Shown one piece after another: positions 44,980 to 50,350 of a DNA stretch of 50,350 nt (its first letter is position 1; each line of letters begins with the position of its first letter). Origin of the DNA: PZPK01 sp963974595 (lineage in GTDB: Bacteria; Pseudomonadota; Gammaproteobacteria; Pseudomonadales; Oleiphilaceae); NCBI GenBank assembly GCA_963974595.1, contig CAXBDA010000017.1, positions 1 to 50,350 of the forward strand, written 5' to 3'. A model generated the notes under the pieces. It made no database searches and was not told where the DNA came from. It saw only the letters and a list, made by a program, of their open reading frames with translations. Made by a program: the position numbers and the translations under genes.

Positions 44980-46005
44980 TTAATTAGATAACTTAATAAG
45001 TGTTTTGGAGGGGTTTCCAGGAATTTCAATACTCAGCCTTGGTACTAGATAGCCTGGAAGCTTGGATTGCAGCAATGCATATAGTGTTTTGGCTTTTTGT
45101 TCCGACACATTAAAATGCGCAGCGCCAGATACCGGGTCCAATAAAAAAAGGTAGTAGGGCAGAATGCCAAGTTGAAAAAGATCTTTACTTAATGTCGTTA
45201 AGGTATCGGCGTTGTCGTTAACGTCTTTTAGTAATACTGATTGATTTAATAAGGTGATGTTGATGGCTCTTAATTGGTTAAAAACGGGTTTTAATTCATC
45301 GCCTAGCTCATTGGGATGGTTGCAATGGGTCACAATGACTAAAGCGGTATTTAGTGCCTTCAAGCCATTTAACAGGGTTTCGTCTAGCCGTTCTGGAAGT
45401 GATGTTAGAATACGAGTATGAATACGGATTCGCTTTATATGGGGGATTGAATCAATTTCGCCAAGAAGCCACAACAAAGCATTATTTGTTTGAATTAGTG
45501 GGTCGCCCCCACTTAATATGACTTCGTCGATTTGGTCATTGTTTCGAACATAATCAAGCGCATTTTGCCAGTCAGAACGTGACTGCCGGTGCTCTTCGTA
45601 AGGAAATGCGCGGCGAAAACAATATCGACAATTGATAGCGCAAGTACTGCTTGCGACGAGTAAAACCCGGTGTTTATATTTATGAATTAAACCCTTGACC
45701 GGGCTATAGTCTGCCTCATCAAGAGGGTTGTCTGTATAGCCGGGCACCTCTATAAGTTCCTGATTTTGAGGAAGTATTTGTAATAATAGAGGGTCCAGAG
45801 GGTCTTGCTTTTTTATCTTTTTTAAATAACCCGGTGGCACGCTTAATTCAAATAGTTTCTCGGCTTCAGAATTTGCTAATGGGTGCGAAGCTAATTCTAA
45901 ATAGTGCAGTAACGCTTGCGTAGTCAACCTGCTTTGGCTTAAACGTTCTTTCCAGCTAGTGCTTGAAGGGTATTCTTCGACAGAAGTGGTGGATAGTTGT
46001 ATCAT
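44980..46005 (-). CDS. epmB: EF-P lysine 2,3-aminomutase EpmB
   Basis: Radical SAM enzyme that converts lysine to (R)-beta-lysine for modification of EF-P. The 341 residues have the cluster motif C122-x3-C126-x2-C129 (CAINCRYC) followed by FRRAFPYEEH, typical of EpmB/KamA proteins, and the ILSGGDPL motif. AAAGG lies before the ATG. It is divergent from efp with 192 bases between them, and the pair with epmA makes a complete beta-lysylation module. Confidence 0.93.
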   Translation of the reverse strand: MIQLSTTSVEEYPSSTSWKERLSQSRLTTQALLHYLELASHPLANSEAEKLFELSVPPGYLKKIKKQDPLDPLLLQILPQNQELIEVPGYTDNPLDEADYSPVKGLIHKYKHRVLLVASSTCAINCRYCFRRAFPYEEHRQSRSDWQNALDYVRNNDQIDEVILSGGDPLIQTNNALLWLLGEIDSIPHIKRIRIHTRILTSLPERLDETLLNGLKALNTALVIVTHCNHPNELGDELKPVFNQLRAINITLLNQSVLLKDVNDNADTLTTLSKDLFQLGILPYYLFLLDPVSGAAHFNVSEQKAKTLYALLQSKLPGYLVPRLSIEIPGNPSKTLIKLSN

Positions 46006-46115
46006 GTGCGCCTTTGAAATGTCAGTAAATTACATGCTATAAAAGTGTATCGATCTAGGTCGACCCGTAGCAAGGTATATTTTATAAGTAAATTAAGATG
46101 CTATTGAAATTTATC

Positions 46116-46175
46116 GTAGTTAAAAACATAGTTAAAAATATAGTTAAAAAATATAGTTAAAAAATATAGTTAAAT
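46116..46175 (+). repeat. Tandem repeat in the efp leader region
   Basis: Five units of 12-13 bases (first GTAGTTAAAAAC, then ATAGTTAAAAAT-like copies with five or six A, last one shortened) lie 23 bases before efp. Most copies hold TATAGT, close to a -10 box. Copy number change could alter efp transcription. Confidence 0.9.
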
Positions 46176-46197
46176 AAGACTGCTTAGGTGAGGAAAT

Positions 46198-46770
46198 ATG
46201 GCCAATTATTCTACCAGTGAATTTCGTTCAGGTTTAAAAGTAATGTTAGATGGTGACCCTTGTGCTGTCATAGAAAATGAACTTGTTAAACCAGGTAAAG
46301 GCCAAGCCTTTAGTCGGGTTAGATTGCGTAACCTTGCAACTGGCCGTGTCTGGGATAGAACATTTAAGTCGGGTGAAAGTCTTGAAGCTGCCGATGTTAT
46401 GGATCATGACATGGAATATCTATACACCGATGGTGAATTTTGGCACTTCATGATGACAGATGGCTCATTCGAACAATATGCTGCTGATGAAAAAGCAGTG
46501 GGTGACGCTATCAAGTGGCTGAAAGAACAAGAAAGTTATGTTGTTACTTTGTATAACGGCGCACCTTTATCTATTACGCCACCTAATTTTGTTGAACTCG
46601 AAGTCGTAGAAACAGACCCCGGTGTGAAAGGCGATACAGCACAAGGTGGAACCAAACCTGCAACATTTACAACAGGTGCAATGGTTAACGTGCCATTATT
46701 TGTCAATATTGGCGAGATATTAAAAGTTGATACGCGTTCAGGTGAATATGTAAGTCGGGCAAAGTCTTGA
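46198..46770 (+). CDS. efp: Elongation factor P
   Basis: Relieves ribosomes stalled at polyproline. The 190 residues show the three-domain EF-P layout. K34 in the loop KPGKGQAF is the residue modified by beta-lysine, in agreement with epmB and epmA flanking it. A strong ribosome binding site (GAGG) precedes the ATG. The hydroxylase EpmC is not seen in the window. The gene is followed by epmA after 8 bases. Confidence 0.97.
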   Translation: MANYSTSEFRSGLKVMLDGDPCAVIENELVKPGKGQAFSRVRLRNLATGRVWDRTFKSGESLEAADVMDHDMEYLYTDGEFWHFMMTDGSFEQYAADEKAVGDAIKWLKEQESYVVTLYNGAPLSITPPNFVELEVVETDPGVKGDTAQGGTKPATFTTGAMVNVPLFVNIGEILKVDTRSGEYVSRAKS

Positions 46771-46778
46771 TTATATAG

Positions 46779-47807
46779 ATGACAAGATCTGCACCAGAAC
46801 CTAATCCTCGATGGAAACCCGGTTGTAGTCTTGGCGCTATAAAAGCGCGTGCTGAAGTGTATGCTTCAATCCGGGCTTTTTTTGATGCGCGTAATGTCTT
46901 GGAAGTTGAGACCCCTTTATTGAGCCGGTCTACAGCAACAGACCCCTGTTTAGACAGTATTTCTTCAGCACTCACTGTCGCTCCGGGGCTGGATTCGCAG
47001 CATTATTATTTGCAGACCTCTCCTGAATTTCCCATGAAACGCCTATTAGCTTCCGGCTCAGGTTCAATATATCAGATTTGTAAAGCCTTTCGAAATGCAG
47101 AAACCGGAAACAGGCATAATCCAGAATTTACCATGCTGGAGTGGTATCGCTTAAACTTTAGTTTGAATCACTTAATGGCTGAAGTGGAAGAGCTTGTATC
47201 GCTGGTGTTAAACCAGTCGTACGAGACATTTGAGAAAATCTCTTACCGAGAGGCGTTCCAATTATATTTAGGTATTAATCCTTTTACAGCAAGTAGCGAT
47301 GAGCTTGTTCGCTTGGCATCACAAAAAGCAGGTTTTTCGGCCTCCCCAGAAACGTTGCCAGAGTTAAGTCGTGATGACTATCTGAATGTGCTTTTAAGTA
47401 TCTGTGTTGAACCAAATTTAGGACAGTGTGATGGTGAACAATTAAAACCGGTTTTTTTATATGCTTACCCGCCATCACACGCTTCTCTGGCAAAGCTGAC
47501 AGTTGATGATGTGGGTGAGCGTGTTGCTGAACGGTTTGAGTTGTATATAAATGGCTTGGAAATCGCCAATGGTTATTTTGAATTAACCGATGCTCAAGAG
47601 CAGCGTCGTCGTTTTGAAGAAGATAATATTCAAAGGATAAGGCTTGGTTTGCCAGCGATTCCTGTTGATGAAAATTTACTCAGTGCCTTGAAAGAGGGGA
47701 TGCCAGAATGTTCGGGTGTTGCCTTGGGACTGGATCGTTTATTAATGATCAAACTTCAGGCCGCACGTATTGAGGAAGTGATTAGCTTCCCCATCACGCG
47801 AGCATAA
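46779..47807 (+). CDS. epmA: EF-P--(R)-beta-lysine ligase EpmA
   Basis: Lysyl-tRNA-synthetase-like enzyme without an anticodon-binding domain that attaches beta-lysine to K34 of EF-P. The 342 residues have class II motif 1 (FFDARNVLEVETPLL), motif 2 (FRNAETGNRHNPEFTML) and motif 3 (GVALGLDRLLM). It forms an operon with efp. Convergent with psd, with 9 bases between stops. Confidence 0.95.
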   Translation: MTRSAPEPNPRWKPGCSLGAIKARAEVYASIRAFFDARNVLEVETPLLSRSTATDPCLDSISSALTVAPGLDSQHYYLQTSPEFPMKRLLASGSGSIYQICKAFRNAETGNRHNPEFTMLEWYRLNFSLNHLMAEVEELVSLVLNQSYETFEKISYREAFQLYLGINPFTASSDELVRLASQKAGFSASPETLPELSRDDYLNVLLSICVEPNLGQCDGEQLKPVFLYAYPPSHASLAKLTVDDVGERVAERFELYINGLEIANGYFELTDAQEQRRRFEEDNIQRIRLGLPAIPVDENLLSALKEGMPECSGVALGLDRLLMIKLQAARIEEVISFPITRA

Positions 47808-47816
47808 TAGCGTCGT

Positions 47817-48674
47817 TTAAGGCTGGATTTTTCCGAAAGTCTCGCCCATTTGAACAGCAGAACCTGCTTGCAGGCTTTCAATAAACTGAGCTTTATTTTC
47901 AGGGAAGGCTAACACCACTGTCGAGCCTAACTTGAAACGCCCCATCTCGGCACCTTTTTCTAAGGTGATTTGTTCATGGGTATCATAACGTAAACTCTTA
48001 ACATCACGTCTCAGTGGTGCTACTAAACCAGACCAGACGGTTTCGATGCTGGCAACGATCATTGCACCGACCAAGACCATCGCCATGGGGCCTAGCTCGG
48101 TATCAAAAATGGCCACAACACGTTCATTTCGAGCAAATAAACGCGGCACATTCTCAGCCGTAACCGGATTGACCGAAAAGAGTTTACCTGGGATATAAAC
48201 CATTTCTTTCAAGGTACCCGTCACCGGCATGTGAATACGGTGATAATCTTTAGGTGATAGATAAATCGTAGCAAAATCCCCTCCCATAAAGGGTTGGGCG
48301 CGGTCTATATCACCCCCTAATAGTTCGACCAAACTAAAACTTTGGCCTTTTGCTTGAAATATCTGGCCTTGCTTTATGCCACCCAGCTGGCTAATAGCGC
48401 CATCTACTGGAGAAATAATCGACTGTTTGTCGGTGTCAATCGAGCGAACATCGACTTTAAGTGAACGAGTGAAAAAATCATTAAAATGTTTGAATTCTTC
48501 TGGAGACTGCCTTTCTGCCTCGCTCATATTGACGCCATATTTCTTGATAAACCATGAAATTAAAGCATTTTTAAATTTTGGATGTTCACATTCTGCAATT
48601 TTACCTGCACCACGTGAAATTAAATGTTGAGGTGCCAAGTATTGGCTATAGACAAAAAGGTCGTTCAGGTTCAT
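47817..48674 (-). CDS. psd: Phosphatidylserine decarboxylase
   Basis: Inner-membrane enzyme making phosphatidylethanolamine. The 285-residue proenzyme contains the self-cleavage site GST at 250-252 (KLGSTVV), where the serine becomes the pyruvoyl cofactor, the conserved PVDG (catalytic Asp) and YHRIHMP (histidine). The start is at 48674 (MNLNDLFV), fitting the family; a TTG 18 bases upstream is also open but lacks a ribosome binding site. It stands upstream of the convergent epmA. Confidence 0.93.
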   Translation of the reverse strand: MNLNDLFVYSQYLAPQHLISRGAGKIAECEHPKFKNALISWFIKKYGVNMSEAERQSPEEFKHFNDFFTRSLKVDVRSIDTDKQSIISPVDGAISQLGGIKQGQIFQAKGQSFSLVELLGGDIDRAQPFMGGDFATIYLSPKDYHRIHMPVTGTLKEMVYIPGKLFSVNPVTAENVPRLFARNERVVAIFDTELGPMAMVLVGAMIVASIETVWSGLVAPLRRDVKSLRYDTHEQITLEKGAEMGRFKLGSTVVLAFPENKAQFIESLQAGSAVQMGETFGKIQP

Positions 48675-48755
48675 GTTGCTATTTATACTCAAAAGTTAAG
48701 ATTATATTGATACAAAGTATATTCGTGATACTGGTGCTCTAAAAGCAGACAGTCT

Positions 48756-49589
48756 CTAAGTGGACTCAGTTGGTGTGTGAGGGTGATTTCCCCATTCGCC
48801 CCAAGAGCCAGAATATGCTTTTATTGATTTGAAATTTAGTAATTTACCTAATAAGTAGGTCAACCCTGATCGATGATGGCTTTGACAGTGGGTAATGGTA
48901 TCTTTGTTAACTGAAATGCCGATATCATTTAGCGCTTGACGAATATCTTCGAGAGGCTTGAGTCTAAGGTTGCGCGAAGGGTCCATTGCATTTGTCCACT
49001 CGTAATTCAACGCACCAGGAATATGTCCGCCTTTTGCGGCATTAACTTTTTCGCCACGATATTCCATTGGTGAGCGTGCATCCCATATTTGTAACGCGTT
49101 TGTCGATATAGAATCCATTAGCTCAGCTAGGTTTATACTATGTTTATTTTGATTTTTAACCGTAATATTTGAGGGGACGCTTGGCGTAAGTTCAGTAGAT
49201 ATAGGCAGGTTAGCTGCACACCAAGCAAGAATGCCACCATTTAAATAACTATAGTTATAGTGTCCAATTTCATCTAAAAGCCAAATAAAACGACCCGACC
49301 ACCCCCCCCCTTCATCATCATAAACCACAACATGGCTACCGTCTGTCAGGCCTATTCGTTGCATTAACTGTGTTAGTCGAGCATCAGAAGGTGAAAAGCC
49401 AGGAGTGGGAGGGCCTGCTTGTGTTTCACTCGGGAGAACATGTTGTGCGCCAGGAATGTGGCCTTTCAGGAAGCTTTCTTCAGAGCGTAAATCGACTAAT
49501 AGAATTGAATGGCTATCGTCTTTGGTCAGCGCTTCCTGTAGGTTTTCTGGTTCAATTAATAAAGGTAGCAGCTCATTAGCTTCTGGCAT
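48756..49589 (-). CDS. Two-domain rhodanese (thiosulfate sulfurtransferase)
   Basis: 277 residues with tandem rhodanese domains. The active cysteine is C235 in the loop CQSHHRS, close to the CQTHHRS of Azotobacter RhdA; the first domain lacks the cysteine (DDEGGG), as usual. An AGAG site 7 bases upstream supports the ATG at 49589 over an ATG 36 bases earlier. The run of nine C (49302-49310) lies in codons for Gly-Gly-Gly. It is 81 bases upstream of psd, as in Pseudomonas. Could be a general sulfur transfer enzyme; substrate not shown. Confidence 0.9.
   Translation of the reverse strand: MPEANELLPLLIEPENLQEALTKDDSHSILLVDLRSEESFLKGHIPGAQHVLPSETQAGPPTPGFSPSDARLTQLMQRIGLTDGSHVVVYDDEGGGWSGRFIWLLDEIGHYNYSYLNGGILAWCAANLPISTELTPSVPSNITVKNQNKHSINLAELMDSISTNALQIWDARSPMEYRGEKVNAAKGGHIPGALNYEWTNAMDPSRNLRLKPLEDIRQALNDIGISVNKDTITHCQSHHRSGLTYLLGKLLNFKSIKAYSGSWGEWGNHPHTPTEST
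49302..49310. repeat. Nine-base C homopolymer in the rhodanese gene
   Basis: A run of nine C (nine G on the coding strand) encodes three glycines in the first rhodanese domain. In an AT-rich genome such a run is unusual and could slip, causing frameshifts. Confidence 0.8.
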
Positions 49590-49677
49590 GGTTGATCTCT
49601 CATGGAATGAAATTGAAAAGATCATACCAGAAGCATTCAGAGGGCTCTATTGCATATTGATAAAACCTGGTATTTGC

Positions 49678-50350
49678 TTACTGTGTATTCGAAGGCTTTT
49701 TGGCTTTCTTAGCTTGATATTGAAGTGCAGAACTCACGGCACCGCATAAAAACTTGAACTGATAATAGTCCCGATCATTAAGGGCTTTACTATCCATGTT
49801 GTCAGCATAAAAAATCGCGACGGGTTTTTTACCGACAAACACTGACATCAATAAGAACTCATTGACATCAATGACACTTTTAAAATTCATGGGTATTAAA
49901 TCTTTTATTTTTCGTTCACTGGTCGACTTTACCCAAATGCTTGCAGGGCGCGCACATAATTTATGGAAAATCGTATCTTTGATGATTTTGCTTTCGAAGT
50001 TTTTAAGTGAATCGAACTCAGAACAGCCAACGGTGTAATAGGTTTTGAATCGGCTACCATCCTTGCTAATCAGGGCGACAAACGATCTTTTGAGTTCAAT
50101 GCCGTAGGCAATACCTTGTGTTGACGCGTTCATTAATTCATGAAAGTCAGCAAAGTCCTCAGGCTGGTGTGCCATAAGGTGGGTCAATTCATCGAATAAT
50201 GGATTGTTTTTAATGACCTGTTCTGTTTTAGCTTGCGCAGCAGAAGATGTTTTTGTCGCTGTTGTCGCTGTTGTCTTTTGAGTAGAGGGGGCCGCTTTGA
50301 TTTTTTTAGACTTCTCTTCTTCACGCTTTTGAGCTTCGAGAACTTCTTGA
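49678..50350 (-). CDS. HDOD/GAF-like protein, C-terminal part (cut by window edge)
   Basis: The frame is open from the right edge of the window (5' end missing). The visible part begins with a lysine/glutamate-rich stretch, then a threonine/alanine linker coded by a 9-base repeat (50255-50275), then NNPLFDELTHLMAHQPED and a region with GAF-like features (GIAYGIELKRSFVALISKDG ... LLMSVFVGKKPVAIFYADN), ending in a lysine-rich tail. This matches the C-terminus of HDOD-domain proteins found next to rhodanese in the Pseudomonas fimX region, as I remember it. The HDOD domain itself would lie beyond the edge, so this remains a guess. Confidence 0.6.
   Translation of the reverse strand, partial: QEVLEAQKREEEKSKKIKAAPSTQKTTATTATKTSSAAQAKTEQVIKNNPLFDELTHLMAHQPEDFADFHELMNASTQGIAYGIELKRSFVALISKDGSRFKTYYTVGCSEFDSLKNFESKIIKDTIFHKLCARPASIWVKSTSERKIKDLIPMNFKSVIDVNEFLLMSVFVGKKPVAIFYADNMDSKALNDRDYYQFKFLCGAVSSALQYQAKKAKKPSNTQ

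Noticed and set aside
48674..48692. TTG start for psd 18 bases upstream
   Set aside because: No ribosome binding site and the added residues do not match the family N-terminus.
1..50350. CRISPR array, prophage, integron or insertion sequence
   Set aside because: No spaced direct repeats, transposase, integrase or phage structural genes were seen; the repeats found are short tandem or inverted types.

Overview
This is an ordinary-looking stretch of chromosome from a free-living, probably marine, gammaproteobacterium with fairly AT-rich DNA. Clues to the lineage are the order gacS/barA-like kinase, cysM, rlmD, relA, mazG; a FimX homologue beside psd, a rhodanese and an HDOD/GAF-like gene (the order I recall from the fimX region of Pseudomonas aeruginosa); a Pseudomonas-type homoserine kinase (APH fold); and a DUF1302/DUF1329 pair. 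Together these fit the broad Pseudomonadales/Oceanospirillales group. The genus cannot be fixed from sequence reading alone. I see no rRNA, tRNA, CRISPR array, insertion sequence, integrase or prophage. About 40 protein genes are packed tightly.

Layout. 1-3.1 kb: tRNA modification and repair (trmL, cca) and a TraF-like outer-membrane barrel. 3.4-5.4 kb: a FlgP-like plus FlgT pair for the flagellar outer-membrane rings, preceded by a sigma54-like promoter. 5.4-6.6 kb: a phospholipase D/cardiolipin synthase-type enzyme. 6.7-13.1 kb: a full SUF iron-sulfur assembly operon on the minus strand in the order sufB-C-D-S-A-T-E, with a recognisable promoter and an overlapping dyad, but no Rrf2 regulator next to it. 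13.3-17.5 kb: homoserine kinase, a small exported protein, an HD-GYP c-di-GMP phosphodiesterase and a phosphoserine aminotransferase of the unusual second type.

17.6-23.6 kb: LemA, an M48 (HtpX-like) membrane protease with a long C-terminal extension, an Hpt protein, the ammonium channel AmtB and an MFS permease. 23.6-28.4 kb: an intergenic dyad, the DUF1302/DUF1329 exported pair, a strong terminator and a degenerate receiver-domain protein. 28.5-32.3 kb: a YihG-type acyltransferase, a DUF1232 protein and a large lipoprotein of unknown function. 32.4-40.7 kb: BarA-type hybrid kinase, cysM, rlmD, relA and a half-length mazG. 40.8-44.7 kb: FimX with degenerate GGDEF and EAL motifs and a large partner with a PilZ-like C-terminus. 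45.0-47.8 kb: a complete EpmB / EF-P / EpmA beta-lysylation module, with a tandem repeat just upstream of efp. 47.8-50.35 kb: psd, a two-domain rhodanese with a nine-base homopolymer, and the 3' part of an HDOD/GAF-like gene cut by the window edge.

Several genes share themes. c-di-GMP and phosphorelay signalling recur (HD-GYP, FimX, PilZ-like protein, Hpt, BarA, pseudo-receiver). Translation quality and stress also recur (TrmL, Cca, RlmD, RelA, MazG, EF-P system). The best leads for something undescribed are the FimX/PilZ-like pair, the EF-hand-bearing DUF1302 protein with its upstream dyad, the orphan lipoprotein, and the repeat-containing efp leader. None of these amounts to a clearly new system.
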